Shown piece by piece: positions 16,628 to 26,545 of a stretch of 64,000 nt of DNA. The position numbers were made by a program, and so were the translations under genes. The stretch's first letter is position 1. Every line of letters starts with the position of its first letter. Source of the stretch: Pseudomonas brassicacearum (GTDB lineage Bacteria; Pseudomonadota; Gammaproteobacteria; Pseudomonadales; Pseudomonadaceae); contig NZ_CP007410.1 in the NCBI RefSeq assembly GCF_000585995.1, positions 4,305,430 to 4,369,429 of the forward strand, read 5' to 3'. The notes below the pieces were generated by a model that saw only the letters and a list, made by a program, of their open reading frames with translations, was not told the origin of the DNA and did no database searches.

Positions 16628-18112
16628 CTATACTCCTACATGGCTCGAACTGTTCTCTATTTTTTCCGAGCGCACGGCTTTGGAACGGACGGCCTTTGCC
16701 CAACCCAGCATTAGAGCTCCAGCGACTACCGGTATAGATAAAACAGTATATGTTCCATTAGGATAATCGAAACCCAATAGCACCAGCACTACGAGCAAGA
16801 AACCCAGGGTCAGCCAAGAAGTAAACGGAGCACCTGGCATTCTAAACGAGACCATCTCGGCTTCACCTCTCTTCACCGCACGACGATACATTATTTGAGA
16901 AAGTACAATGAATGCCCAAGTGGAAAGGATCCCCAGAGAAACTAGATTAAGCAGCAGCTCAAATAGCTGGGACGGAATTAGAAAATTCAATAGCACGCCA
17001 AATACGTTGATCCCCATTGTCACTAAGATCCCCATATAGGGAACCCCTTGGGTGCTCATACGTTTAAACATCTTGGGGGCAGATCCTCCCATGGCTAGCG
17101 ATCTCAGTACCCGCCCCGTTGCGTACAAGCCTGAGTTCAGACTAGAGAGTGCGGCAGTCATTACAACGATATTCATAACGGAGCCAATTCCAGGAATGCC
17201 GAGCGCTTCAAAGAACGTCACGAAAGGGCTGACATTAGCGCTGTAGGCCGTCCACGGCAATACAGTGACTAGCAAGAATACCGAGCCTACGTAAAAAAGC
17301 CCTATTCTCCAAACCACGCCATTGATTGCTTTAGGGATGACCCTTTTGGCATCTGCCGTCTCACCAGCAGCGGTTCCCACCAACTCTATACTCGCATAAG
17401 CAAAAATTACGCCTTGCACGATAATAATCGCCGGCAGAAAGCCATGGGGAAAAACACCTCCATTATCCGAGATCAAATGCAGACCCGGGATGTGCCCCGC
17501 CACCTCGTGGCCAGTTGCAAAAAAAAACGAGCCGACAATCAAAAAAATGCTGATAGCTGCCACCTTAATAACAGCAAACCAAAACTCCATTTCACCAAAC
17601 CATTTGACACCAACCATGTTCATCAATGTCACAACGCCCAAGGCGCTAAGCGCGAATATCCACTGTGGAACGTCCGAAAAAACGCTCCAGTATTTCATGT
17701 ATATCGCAATCGCTGTTATGTCAACTACACCCGTTAGTGCCCAAACCAAGAAGTACATCCAGCCCGCTACAAAGGAGGCGCGCTCCCCCATAAACTCTCT
17801 AGTATAAGATACAAAACTCCCGCTGCTAGGGCGGTGCATAACCAGCTCACCCAATGCTCTTAGTATGAAAAAGGCGAAAACTCCACACACTAAATACACC
17901 ACCGCAAGTGCAGGCCCGGCAATTTGAAGTCTGGCCCCTGCTCCCAAGAACAACCCAGTGCCGATAGCTCCGCCGAGTGCCATCATCTGCACATGGCGTT
18001 TTTTTAGGTGTTTTGAGTAGCCACTTTCATGAGAGTCAAGCCAGTTCGATCTGTCTCTCAATTCGCTTTCACACTGAACGGCTGGAGCGGGCTGTACGTT
18101 TTTCTTTTTCAT
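16628..18112 (-). CDS. Amino-acid permease of the APC/AAT family (AnsP-like)
   Basis: 494 residues, about 12 membrane helices. The AAT-family start is clear: KHLKKRHVQMMALGGAIGTGLFLGAG (about residues 35-60), then ALGELVMHRPSSGSFVSY and FAYASIELVGTAAGE. It is a proton-coupled amino-acid importer; the segments resemble L-asparagine permease AnsP more than AroP or GabP, but specificity cannot be fixed from sequence. Start ATG 18112 with GGTGAC upstream. The divergent gap to the next gene, 18113-18476, is AT-rich, holds both promoters and has no gene. Confidence 0.88.
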   Translation of the reverse strand: MKKKNVQPAPAVQCESELRDRSNWLDSHESGYSKHLKKRHVQMMALGGAIGTGLFLGAGARLQIAGPALAVVYLVCGVFAFFILRALGELVMHRPSSGSFVSYTREFMGERASFVAGWMYFLVWALTGVVDITAIAIYMKYWSVFSDVPQWIFALSALGVVTLMNMVGVKWFGEMEFWFAVIKVAAISIFLIVGSFFFATGHEVAGHIPGLHLISDNGGVFPHGFLPAIIIVQGVIFAYASIELVGTAAGETADAKRVIPKAINGVVWRIGLFYVGSVFLLVTVLPWTAYSANVSPFVTFFEALGIPGIGSVMNIVVMTAALSSLNSGLYATGRVLRSLAMGGSAPKMFKRMSTQGVPYMGILVTMGINVFGVLLNFLIPSQLFELLLNLVSLGILSTWAFIVLSQIMYRRAVKRGEAEMVSFRMPGAPFTSWLTLGFLLVVLVLLGFDYPNGTYTVLSIPVVAGALMLGWAKAVRSKAVRSEKIENSSSHVGV

Positions 18113-18476
18113 GTGTCACCCAAACAATTAATTTGCAGATATTTTTCTTATCCCTTGCAAACTTAAGTCTTTCCTCCCCAGCTTCAAAGAGAAGAAAGAG
18201 AGCGCACCGCGCCTTCACCATTACGGTTATTAGGCCTCGCTCTAGAAATGTCCTCGCGCGCCATAAGCATCACATTTCGGTCGAAAAGGCCGAAACCATC
18301 AGGCACGAAAAACCTACCATCTACTCGGTAGCCATGCAATAGATTTTATAATACAAGGATAACTCTCTGTTTTTAAAGACGTTTTTACTAAACGCAAACC
18401 AGATGGTAGACATTTAATAAATTTAGTACTTTAATCTCAGTGACACGCGCAACGACACGCCCCCACTACTCAAGAA

Positions 18477-19679
18477 ATGGCAGCCTGTATGAAGAAATAT
18501 AAAACCGTGCAAACCCTGCTCGCCCATGCTTCTATCAACCCCAATCAGCATCATGGTTTCGTGAATACACCGGTTTACCGGGGCTCCACCGTAGCTTTTC
18601 CTACATCGGAATCGATGCGCGAGGGTCGCCAAAAATATTCGTATGGCCGGTGGAATAACCCTTCGACAGAGGCATTGACTCAGGCCCTCCAGCAGTTGGA
18701 GGGAGCGGAAGGCACGGTTCTTTGTCCTTCAGGGCTCTCGGCATGCACGACTGCCATACTGTCTGTCGTGGGAACTGGGGATCATCTGCTAGTTGCCGAC
18801 AATGTGTATGCGCCGATAAGGGCTTTTTGTGAGCAGGTGGGTCAACGGCTGGGGATTGAGGTCTCGTTTTACGATCCGACAATAGGAGCCGGAATCGTTG
18901 ACTTGCTCAAGCCGAACACTAAAGCGATCTATACCGAATCTCCTGGCTCCTTGACTTTGGAAATACAAGACCTCCCTGCTATAGCCAAGGTTGCACATGA
19001 TCATGACATCCTAGTTATTGCAGACAACACTTGGGGCACCCCGCTTTACTTTCCTTCATTGGAACTTGGTGTTGATCTGTCCATCATGGCAGCTACGAAA
19101 TATATCGTCGGTCACTCCGATGCGGTTCTTGGCACCGTATCAGCCTCCAAGCGCGCGTGGGACAGCCTCAAACGATTCCATTTCAGCATGGGCTTATTTG
19201 CGAGTCCAGATGACGTGACGCTGGCGCTCCGGGGCATGAGAACACTTGATGTGCGACTGGAGCGTCATTACAGAAACGCTACGATTGTCGCCAAGTGGTT
19301 GGAGACACGCGAGGAGGTGAAAGCGGTTTATTATCCTGCATTAGAATCTCACCCTCAGCACCAGTTATGGAAGAGGGATTTTAAAGGAGCGTCCGGTTTA
19401 CTCTCCTTCGTGACCAAACCTTCAACACAAGTAGCGGCAGATGCACTTTTGGATAGCCTATCGTTGTTTTCAATTGGTTACTCTTGGGGTGGTTTTGAAA
19501 GCTTGGCGATGATTGCCGACCCCAAACCCGTCAGAAGTGCGACCTCTTGGGAAGTCGACGGGCACCTGGTGCGGCTTCATATCGGTCTTGAAGATCCATC
19601 TGATCTTATCTCCGATCTCGAAGAAGGCTTTGCGAGGTTCAATATGTTACGTAGCCAGCAGATTATCGAATACTCATGA
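18477..19679 (+). CDS. Cystathionine beta-lyase-like PLP enzyme (MetC-type)
   Basis: 400 residues, Cys/Met-metabolism PLP family. PLP lysine K208 in MAATKYIVGHSD, PLP-phosphate region SYGRWNNPST, and the C-terminal SLFSIGYSWGGFESL and RLHIGLEDPSDLI typical of MetC (cystathionine beta-lyase). It would cleave cystathionine to homocysteine, pyruvate and ammonia; such enzymes also desulfurate cystine or cysteine. Start ATG 18477 has only a weak AAGAA ribosome site; ATG 18489 (MKKYKTVQTLL) is about as likely. The amino-acid permease is divergent, so the pair may take up and break down a sulfur amino acid. Confidence 0.87.
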   Translation: MAACMKKYKTVQTLLAHASINPNQHHGFVNTPVYRGSTVAFPTSESMREGRQKYSYGRWNNPSTEALTQALQQLEGAEGTVLCPSGLSACTTAILSVVGTGDHLLVADNVYAPIRAFCEQVGQRLGIEVSFYDPTIGAGIVDLLKPNTKAIYTESPGSLTLEIQDLPAIAKVAHDHDILVIADNTWGTPLYFPSLELGVDLSIMAATKYIVGHSDAVLGTVSASKRAWDSLKRFHFSMGLFASPDDVTLALRGMRTLDVRLERHYRNATIVAKWLETREEVKAVYYPALESHPQHQLWKRDFKGASGLLSFVTKPSTQVAADALLDSLSLFSIGYSWGGFESLAMIADPKPVRSATSWEVDGHLVRLHIGLEDPSDLISDLEEGFARFNMLRSQQIIEYS

Positions 19680-19685
19680 AACTGT

Positions 19686-19718
19686 GTTAGGCACAGCGCA
19701 TTATGGGCTGTGCCTAAC
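19686..19718 (+). terminator. Hairpin after the metC-like gene
   Basis: GTTAGGCACAGC (19686-19697) pairs perfectly with GCTGTGCCTAAC (19707-19718), loop of 9 nt. No T-run. It starts 6 bp after the stop codon. The remainder to 19977 has no gene. Confidence 0.6.
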
Positions 19719-19977
19719 GCGTGAAGGCGATCAACCCGAAGGGTTTGGCCGCCCGGCACCAACTCATGTTCTCGCTTCATAACTCGACCCGGTGTCGCGG
19801 CAGCAAAAGTCGTTTTCCAAACAGGAGTACGGTGTTCGAGGGGGGGCAGATGCAAAGTTTCCTGAAGTGGTCTGCTCATCTCTCGTTTGTCAATGAGTAA
19901 CACCTGACACACTCGATCGAACCAGAGGCGCTTTCTTGTCGGTCTTACTTTACTCAATGTTTGTAAACACTTGACAC

Positions 19978-20904
19978 TCAAACCCACTGGGCCATCACGA
20001 GGATAACCGCTGGAAGTGCTAATCCTGCCAGCATGGTCTGGCAAGCGATGATCCCAGCCATAAGGGGGGCGTCTCCCCCTAATTGCCTTGCCATGATGTA
20101 GGAGGATGAGGCTGTGGGCAGTGCCTGGAATAGAAGTGCTGCAACCGCGGCCTTTCCTTCAAGTTCGAATAGGTGGCACGCCAAAAGCGTAACCAGTGGC
20201 ATGATTATAAACTTGGTCAGCGACGAGTAACCCACCGGGCGAAACCATTGTCTTATGCTTCCGAACTCAAGCGCAGCACCAACGCAGAGCAATCCGAGCG
20301 GCAGTGACGCTTGTCCCAAGGCCTTGAGCATCGGCTCAATACCGACAGGCAGTCCCCAGCCCGAGACCTGGATCAATCCGCCGGCGAAGCACGCGAGTAT
20401 CAGTGGGTTCAATGCCAACTGCTTGAGGACTTTGCTAAATGGCATCCTGCCGGCTGACCCGTACTTCGCGAATACCATTACGCACAGGATGTTCACGCTG
20501 GGCACTATGGCCGCGTTCGCGACCGCTGCCAGGGCTATACCCTGCACACCGAACAGGCCCGCGGCTGCCGACACGCCTACGTAGTTATTGAAACGTATCC
20601 CACCCTGAAAAACCGAAGTGAACGCAGCATCGTCCATGGTGATCAGCGACTTCGCGCCCAACAACATTAGCGATACCACCACAGTCGAGAATACGAGCAC
20701 CGAAACCATGCTTTGAAAGGGCACGCCATCAAGGTTGGCGGTCGCCAGTCCGTGAAAGAAAAGAGAAGGCAGCAACACGTAATACGCCAGGCGCTCTGCC
20801 TGTGCCCAAAAAGTATCCGTCAGAAATTGACGACGCTTGAGCCACGCGCCCAGCACGATCAGTAGTGCGATGGGCAACAAGGCAGTCAACAAGGAAAGGG
20901 TCAT
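19978..20904 (-). CDS. AEC-family transporter (auxin efflux carrier/MdcF-like)
   Basis: 308 residues, about ten membrane helices in two five-helix halves, as in the AEC/BART superfamily. Recognisable: LPIALLIVLGAWLKRRQFL at the N-terminus, GGIRFNNYVGVSAAAGLFG in the middle and LPTASSSYIMARQLGGDAPLMAGII near the end. AEC proteins in bacteria carry small organic acids such as malonate; the substrate is unknown here. Start ATG 20904 with AAGG upstream. A LysR gene lies upstream on the same strand and may control it. Confidence 0.85.
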   Translation of the reverse strand: MTLSLLTALLPIALLIVLGAWLKRRQFLTDTFWAQAERLAYYVLLPSLFFHGLATANLDGVPFQSMVSVLVFSTVVVSLMLLGAKSLITMDDAAFTSVFQGGIRFNNYVGVSAAAGLFGVQGIALAAVANAAIVPSVNILCVMVFAKYGSAGRMPFSKVLKQLALNPLILACFAGGLIQVSGWGLPVGIEPMLKALGQASLPLGLLCVGAALEFGSIRQWFRPVGYSSLTKFIIMPLVTLLACHLFELEGKAAVAALLFQALPTASSSYIMARQLGGDAPLMAGIIACQTMLAGLALPAVILVMAQWV

Positions 20905-21087
20905 ACGCGTGCCTTGGTTTTTTGTGCCGACGGTTCACATCCCACAATCAGTCGGCTCATCAGCGGCATGTCTACGGCAGGTCCAGTGATCATGGTGCCC
21001 TCAAGAACTCACTTGTACGAGGACCACGATAAGAGGTCGGACTCCAAAATAAAAACGTTTTAAACTTCAGCAATCAACAAGTATTAC

Positions 21088-21978
21088 TCATGGTTTATCG
21101 TGCAAGACATGCGCTTTCACCGCGTTCGCCAGGGCTACCGCCAGTCGCCCAAGGGGACGATCTTCGCGCTCCAGCAATACCACGCGCCTGGTTTTTTGAG
21201 GCATGCCGAACGGCCCAACGGCCAGTGTTTTCAAGCTTGCGACTTGATGTCCAGAGAGTGGAATGATGGATACGCCCAGTCCGCTTGAGACCATCTGGAT
21301 AATCGCATCCTGGCTATCCAGTTCCATGCTGGTCTGCACGCGCAGCCGCATAGCGCGAAGCTCTCGCTCAATCGTTCGACCTGCCCAGGCGCGAGGATCA
21401 AATCGAATGAACGGCTGGCTTTTGAGTAGAAGCTTCAAGTCCTCATGCGCATGAGACACCGGCGCGATGATCCAGAACCCTTCCTCGTAAAGTACCGTGC
21501 TTGCCAGGCCATAAGGGTGTGGCTTCACCGGCTCCGTGGTGATCGCAACGTCAAGCTCGCCCGCCTCCACGCGCGTGGCCAACTCAGCGGACATTCCCGA
21601 CGCAACAGTAATGCGCAGGTGAGGATGCTCAGCACGCATTGCCGACAACGCGAGGGGCAAGGCGCTCGCCAGCGCTGTATGAATGGCACCGATTCTGAGC
21701 CTGCCGCGCAACTCAGTGTCGCCTCCAATCTCGGAGGAGATCCCGTCGTATAGGGCTAGAATTTCTCGCGCGCGCTCAACGGCAATATGGCCTGCATCCG
21801 TCAGCACCGGCAACCGTCGTGAGCGGTCAAACAGGCGTGTATTGAAATCCTCCTCCAAAGACCGAACATGAAGGCTGACAGCTGATTGGGTCAGGTGCAC
21901 GGCGTCCGCTGCTCTAACAAAAGAACCGTATTGGGCAATGGCAAGCAGTGTTCGAAGCGCGCGTAATGACATAGCCAT
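21088..21978 (-). CDS. LysR-family transcriptional regulator
   Basis: 296 residues. The N-terminal winged helix (about 1-60; SLRALRTLLAIAQYGSFVRAA, then HLTQSAVSLHVRSLEED) and a C-terminal substrate-binding domain (about 90-290) give a full-length LysR protein. Start ATG 21978 with GGATG upstream. It lies 183 bp upstream of the AEC transporter on the same strand, which makes that gene its most likely target. The effector is unknown. Confidence 0.9.
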   Translation of the reverse strand: MAMSLRALRTLLAIAQYGSFVRAADAVHLTQSAVSLHVRSLEEDFNTRLFDRSRRLPVLTDAGHIAVERAREILALYDGISSEIGGDTELRGRLRIGAIHTALASALPLALSAMRAEHPHLRITVASGMSAELATRVEAGELDVAITTEPVKPHPYGLASTVLYEEGFWIIAPVSHAHEDLKLLLKSQPFIRFDPRAWAGRTIERELRAMRLRVQTSMELDSQDAIIQMVSSGLGVSIIPLSGHQVASLKTLAVGPFGMPQKTRRVVLLEREDRPLGRLAVALANAVKAHVLHDKP

Positions 21979-22147
21979 TCATCCTGCAAATTGGTGGCCG
22001 AGCTTACCAGTTGGGGCAGGCGCATGGTTTGGATGGAGCCTCGCTCCTGCCTCTCCAATGACCTGAGGCGATATGGCGCACCCGGGTAAAATTTACTTCA
22101 GTCATTAAAGCGGGCTAAATAGCCGCCCCTTCGCGGCGATTTCATCT

Positions 22148-22537
22148 ATGGGTTCGTTGAAACGCATTTGTCCCTGGATTGCCTGTCTGGCCGTACTACT
22201 CAATCTGTTCGCCATGCCGATGAGTCGTGCGATGCAGACGCCGGACGTGCGCCTGATGCTTTGGGGTGGTTTTTGTTCGGGCGGGAACTTGAGGGCCTTG
22301 CCAGCAGACCTCGGCAAGATGATTGATGCCTTGCAGCTGCCCCAGTCGAAACCTGTCATGCAGCATGGCGACTGTTGTTGCGGCCATGCAGGATTGGCAG
22401 CGTTACCGTCCAACTACTACCGGCACTTTCTCCCGCAGTACACTTCCAACGCTGCCCTCGAAAACCCTGAATTGCCGACGCTGCATCCGCGGATCCGTTG
22501 GCCCAGCTTGAGTCCACGCGCCTCCCCCTTCGCCTGA
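22148..22537 (+). CDS. DUF2946-family small exported protein
   Basis: 129 residues, start ATG 22148. The N-terminus CPWIACLAVLLNLFAMPMSRA is a hydrophobic export or anchor segment as in DUF2946 proteins. A Cys/His-rich stretch, MQHGDCCCGHAGLAALP, in the middle could bind metal. DUF2946 genes are often next to TonB receptors or copper genes; here a TonB-dependent receptor follows after about 100 bp on the same strand. The function is unknown; metal handling is inference. Confidence 0.75.
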   Translation: MGSLKRICPWIACLAVLLNLFAMPMSRAMQTPDVRLMLWGGFCSGGNLRALPADLGKMIDALQLPQSKPVMQHGDCCCGHAGLAALPSNYYRHFLPQYTSNAALENPELPTLHPRIRWPSLSPRASPFA

Positions 22538-22643
22538 TCACAACACCGCTAACAGTGCGGTGCTGCCATCTTTAAATTCTTTAGCGACCTGCGATGGACG
22601 CTGAACGCCCTTAAAGTTTCTTGATCATCAGGAAGTGCGTGCT

Positions 22644-24725
22644 ATGCCTGCTTCAACTACTTTGCGCCCCGCAACGCGTTTGTCTGTGCACCGTCCCCTA
22701 TGGCCCCTGTTTTCAATAGGCGTGCTCACGTTGAGCCCGATGTCAGTGGCATTAGCTGAAGCCAGCAGAGTCGAAAGTTCGACCCTGACCCTGGGTGCAG
22801 TCAGCATTCAAGGTTCCGCCAGCGGACCGTTAAGCACAAGTAGCGTGCTTAGCTCAGTTGATATTCTGGGTGCTGACATCCTTGAAAAGATGCCGGTCAA
22901 CTACAGTTGGGAGCTGTTCAGCCGCGCGCCTGGGGTGATGCTGACCGAGTTCAATCAAGGCACCACCTCTGGCAAAATCTCCTTTCGAGGCTTCAATGGC
23001 GAAGGGGAAGTGAACGCGGTCAAATTGCTGATCGACGGCATTCCGAGCAACAGCAATGACGGCAACATGCCGTACATGGACATGATTTTCCCCATGGAGC
23101 TGGACAGCATCGAGGTGGTGCGTGGCACCAGTGATGCGCGTTATGGACTGAATAACATTGCTGGCAACGTCAATATGCTGACCCGCACGGGTGGCGACTA
23201 CAACAAGGCGCGGCTGCGTTATGGCAGCTTCAATACTCAGGAAGCCCAAATCGCCAAGGGCTTTGAGAGCAGCAACTGGACTCAGAATTACTTCTTCGCC
23301 TATCAAAAATCCGATGGCTACCGGGATCATGCCGAGGCAGACAAGTTCTCAATGTCAGGCAAATGGTTCTATATGCCGGACGACGGCAGCTACCGCATCG
23401 GATTGGTCACTCGTCATTACGAAACCGAGGCTCAGGAGCCAGGTTATCTGGCTGAGGATGATGCCCGACATCATCCGGAAATGACTAACAGCTTCAACTC
23501 AACCGACAAGGGCACCCGGCGCATGAACCAGGTCAGTCTGCATTTCGATACAGACCTGGCTGACACCCTTGCCTGGTCAGCGAAGAGCTACGTCAACACC
23601 TTCGATGACAGGCGCTGGACACAATACTGGAGTTCGAGCTCGCAGCAGGAGCGTGACAACTACGAAACGCAATATGGGGCGCTCACCTCTCTGACTTGGC
23701 GCCCGGAAGTCAGTTGGCTTTACGATTTCGCCCTGGAAGGTGGTACAGACATACAACAGCAGCAAAACAAAAGTGAGCGCTATCGCACCAAAGACCGTGC
23801 GCGTCTGGCGACTACGCGCGACCAGCAGTTCGACTTCGATACCTATGGCGCTTATGTCCAGGCCGAGATCAAACCGCTTGAATCTCTGAAGATCATACCG
23901 GCCTATCGGGTCGACAAGATCCAAGGCGATTTCACCAATGAGATGACCGGCATGGACTACGACATCAACGACTACGGGTTGATCAAACAGCCGAAAATCA
24001 ACGTCGTGTATTCGCCGTGGGATGTGGCCAGCTTCTACGCGAATTGGGGACGTACCTTTCAAGTGGGCACCGGGGCTGCGGCTTATAAGATTCCGCCCAG
24101 GGATACCGACCTAGCACCGTCGATCAACGAAGGCTGGGAAACCGGAATCAAGTTCACGCCGGCTGACTGGGTGGACGGGCGTGTTGCCTATTGGCAGCAA
24201 GAGGCTTCAGGTGAAGTCAGTCGCCGGCTGAACGACCCGAGTGGTGAGTCAGACAACGTTGGTGAAACTCGGCGGTGGGGTTATGACTTGCAGATGAACC
24301 TGCACCCAAACGATCGCACCGAAATATGGATGGCGTACTCCTGGCAGTATTCGAAAATCCTCCAGCCGAGCGCCACTCTGCCTAACAGCGAAGGTCAGGA
24401 AATCGACCATATCCCGCATCACCTATACAACGTGGGCATCAGCTATGACGCGACACCTGCATTACAGCTGACTGCCTGGATGAACGGTCAGACTAACTAC
24501 TACCTTGAACGGGAAAACACGAAGGGAACTTATGGCGGCTACGTGCTGATGAACCTTGGCGCAACCTACAAGGTAACGCGGTCAGTGAGCGTCGATCTGC
24601 AACTGAAGAACCTCACAAACCGATATTACGAATACGTCTGGTACGACCCGGACGGTGCTCAGGCATCCCTCCACTCGCCAGGTGATGGTCGCGCGTTTTA
24701 TACCGGAGTGACCGTAGATTTCTAG
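22644..24725 (+). CDS. TonB-dependent outer-membrane receptor
   Basis: 693 residues from ATG 22644 (AGGAAG upstream; GTG 22635 is too near the Shine-Dalgarno). Signal peptide to about residue 40 (cleavage near ALA-EA). Plug domain about 55-170 (DILEKMPVNYSWELFSRAPG, ISFRGFNGEG, VEVVRGTSDARYGLNNIAG), then a 22-strand barrel ending in the aromatic terminal residue of YTGVTVDF. The receptor imports a scarce ligand such as a metal chelate with energy from TonB-ExbBD. No N-terminal signalling extension is present. The DUF2946 gene upstream suggests a metal, but the ligand is not determinable. Confidence 0.92.
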   Translation: MPASTTLRPATRLSVHRPLWPLFSIGVLTLSPMSVALAEASRVESSTLTLGAVSIQGSASGPLSTSSVLSSVDILGADILEKMPVNYSWELFSRAPGVMLTEFNQGTTSGKISFRGFNGEGEVNAVKLLIDGIPSNSNDGNMPYMDMIFPMELDSIEVVRGTSDARYGLNNIAGNVNMLTRTGGDYNKARLRYGSFNTQEAQIAKGFESSNWTQNYFFAYQKSDGYRDHAEADKFSMSGKWFYMPDDGSYRIGLVTRHYETEAQEPGYLAEDDARHHPEMTNSFNSTDKGTRRMNQVSLHFDTDLADTLAWSAKSYVNTFDDRRWTQYWSSSSQQERDNYETQYGALTSLTWRPEVSWLYDFALEGGTDIQQQQNKSERYRTKDRARLATTRDQQFDFDTYGAYVQAEIKPLESLKIIPAYRVDKIQGDFTNEMTGMDYDINDYGLIKQPKINVVYSPWDVASFYANWGRTFQVGTGAAAYKIPPRDTDLAPSINEGWETGIKFTPADWVDGRVAYWQQEASGEVSRRLNDPSGESDNVGETRRWGYDLQMNLHPNDRTEIWMAYSWQYSKILQPSATLPNSEGQEIDHIPHHLYNVGISYDATPALQLTAWMNGQTNYYLERENTKGTYGGYVLMNLGATYKVTRSVSVDLQLKNLTNRYYEYVWYDPDGAQASLHSPGDGRAFYTGVTVDF

Positions 24726-24760
24726 GGGCGATAATGACTGAAGCTTTTCGGTTCCAGTCA

Positions 24761-24910
24761 TTAGCTAGACAGTTCGGCAGTGTGCTCACTGTTGCTCGTC
24801 TTTCGGACCGGGCTCATTTCACGACAAAACATTCGCCTGTACTCAGAAGGCGAGGTGCCGAGCTGAACGCCGAATTGTTGCCTCAAGGATAAGGTGGTGC
24901 CAAAACCTGC
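24761..24910 (-). pseudogene. Remnant: C-terminus of a GlxA/AraC-type regulator
   Basis: About 49 codons ending in TAA at 24761. They match the last part of the intact GlxA-type regulator at 27108-28136: AGFGTTLSLRQQFGVQLGTS, then PSEYRRMFCREM, with roughly 29 of 33 residues the same over the second helix-turn-helix end. Homology stops near 24910, where a plus-strand TonB receptor fragment begins. So it is the 3' end of a duplicated gene whose 5' part is deleted. Confidence 0.8.
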
Positions 24911-26228
24911 TCAACCGCTTCAACAACTACAACGTCGAGGATGGCCGCTACGAGCAGCGCACCCGCTGGATACGCTCGATCACGGACTACCAGCTGGACG
25001 ACAATACCCAGTTGCGCAATACCTTCTACCACTACGATGGCCAGCGCGATTACCGCAACCTTGAGGTCTACCGCTATAACAGCGACAACAGCGCCATCGC
25101 CCGCTCCGGCGGTTACCGCCAGCGGCACGACCAGGAGGTCAACGGTGACCGAATCGAGTTGACTCACCAGGCTCAACTGTTCGGCCTGGCCAGCGATTGG
25201 GCGCTGGGCGTGGATTACAACACCAACCAGCAAACCAATTACCCGTTGTCCAAAGGCGCCTTCGACACCATCGATCCAGATGGCTTCGAGCCGGGCCACT
25301 TCCTGGACATTCCGGGGATGGATGCACCGCGCACTAAAGATCGCAGCACGTGGACCGATACCTCGTCGGCGTTCGTCGAGAACCGCACGCGCCTGACCGA
25401 GCAACTGGCGCTGATCACTGCGCTGCGCTATGACCATATCGACTTCGAGATCGTCGATCATGCGGCGCAGGCCAGGCTCGACAAGCGTTGGGATGCAATC
25501 ACGGGACGCCTGGGCCTGGTGTACGACCTGACGTCGAATGTCAGCCTTTATACCCAATACGGTACCTCGGCCGAGCCGCCGGGAGGGACGCTTACCAGCG
25601 CCTCCATTGCCCAGGTGAGCGACTTCGACTTGAGCACTGGTCGCCAATTCGAGGTGGGCAGCAAGTTCGATTTTCTTGACGGTCGCGGCTCGGCCACCGC
25701 CGCGGCCTACCGCATCGTGCGCAAGAACATCTCCGTCCCCTCCTCGACGGTGCCCAACACCACCGAACAAGCGGGTCAACAAACCTCCACCGGCATAGAG
25801 CTGGCCGCTTCATTCAAGATCACGCCCAAGCTATTGGCGGCCGGTAACTTCAGTTGGGTAAGGGCTGAGTACGACGAGTTCAATGAAACCATCGCCGGTG
25901 TTGTGTTCTCGCGCAAAGGCAAGAATCCGGTGAACATTCCCGACCGCGTAGCCAATCTCTGGCTGACTTATGACGTGGCTCCTGACTGGCAACTTGGGGT
26001 CGACGTGCGCTACGTATCGTCGGTCTACGCCAATACCGCCAATACGACGTGGGGGCCTTCGTACACCGTCTATTGTTTGTCCATGACCTGGACAAACACG
26101 TGCAGCTCAGCGCGCGTCTACGTAACCTGACCGACGAGGTCTACGCCCGTTTCATCCACCAGAGCAACACCCAATATTACCTGGGGGAGCCGCGCAGCCT
26201 GGAGGTCGCTATGCAGTGGAATTATTGA
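24911..26228 (+). pseudogene. Remnant: C-terminal part of a TonB-dependent siderophore receptor, with frameshift
   Basis: The open frame from 24911 encodes barrel strands (LNRFNNYNVEDGRYEQRT, then WIRSITDYQLDDNTQLRNTF, VSLYTQYGTSAEPPGG, NIPDRVANLWLTYDV). No plug domain and no start. At about 26060-26085 the frame shifts; in the new frame it continues LDKHVQLSARLRNLTDEVYA and ends AMQWNY with stop TGA at 26226-26228, a normal TonB-receptor C-terminus. Upstream it is fused to the regulator remnant at about 24910. Both the missing 5' half and the frameshift show it is dead. Confidence 0.85.
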
Positions 26229-26239
26229 CGAGCAAAGTG

Positions 26240-26261
26240 CCATAGCGCTGCAGCGCTATGG
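26240..26261. terminator. Perfect 22-bp palindrome after the receptor remnant
   Basis: CCATAGCGCTG (26240-26250) followed directly by its complement (26251-26261), with no unpaired centre. It lies 12 bp after the remnant's stop and was probably its terminator hairpin; no T-run follows. 26262-26408 shows nothing else. Confidence 0.5.
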
Positions 26262-26408
26262 TCGAACATGACGCAATTAGCTGGCCGTTCTACACGCGAA
26301 CGGCCCGCTAGCAGCGCTTACATGTCACCCGCCATATTTATACGGGACTACTTTGTGGAATCAATTAGTCTTCCGACCAGCCATCACAACCGATAGCCCC
26401 GTTCTTTT

Positions 26409-26545
26409 TCATGACGGTTCAGAACTTTGAGATTCATCGGCACACGCTTGAAGTCGCAGGCGATATTGTCCGGGACTCTCCCCAGTCCATTTCTTAAACG
26501 CACGATGAAAGGCACTGGGTTCCTGGAAGCCTAGTTGAAAAGCTT
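26409..26545 (-). pseudogene. Remnant: C-terminus of an AraC-family regulator
   Basis: Read on the minus strand, this gives AFQLGFQEPSAFHRAFKKW, then TGESPGQYRLRLQACADES, ending TGA at 26409. This is the second helix-turn-helix and tail of an AraC-type regulator of a different subfamily from the GlxA proteins here. The 5' part is missing; the right limit (about 26545) is where the plus-strand oxidoreductase remnant begins. Confidence 0.78.

Noticed and set aside
24883..25782. Open frame of 299 codons opposite the TonB receptor remnant
   Set aside because: The plus strand reads as receptor barrel strands; the minus frame is His/Val/Ala-rich shadow sequence without a start context.
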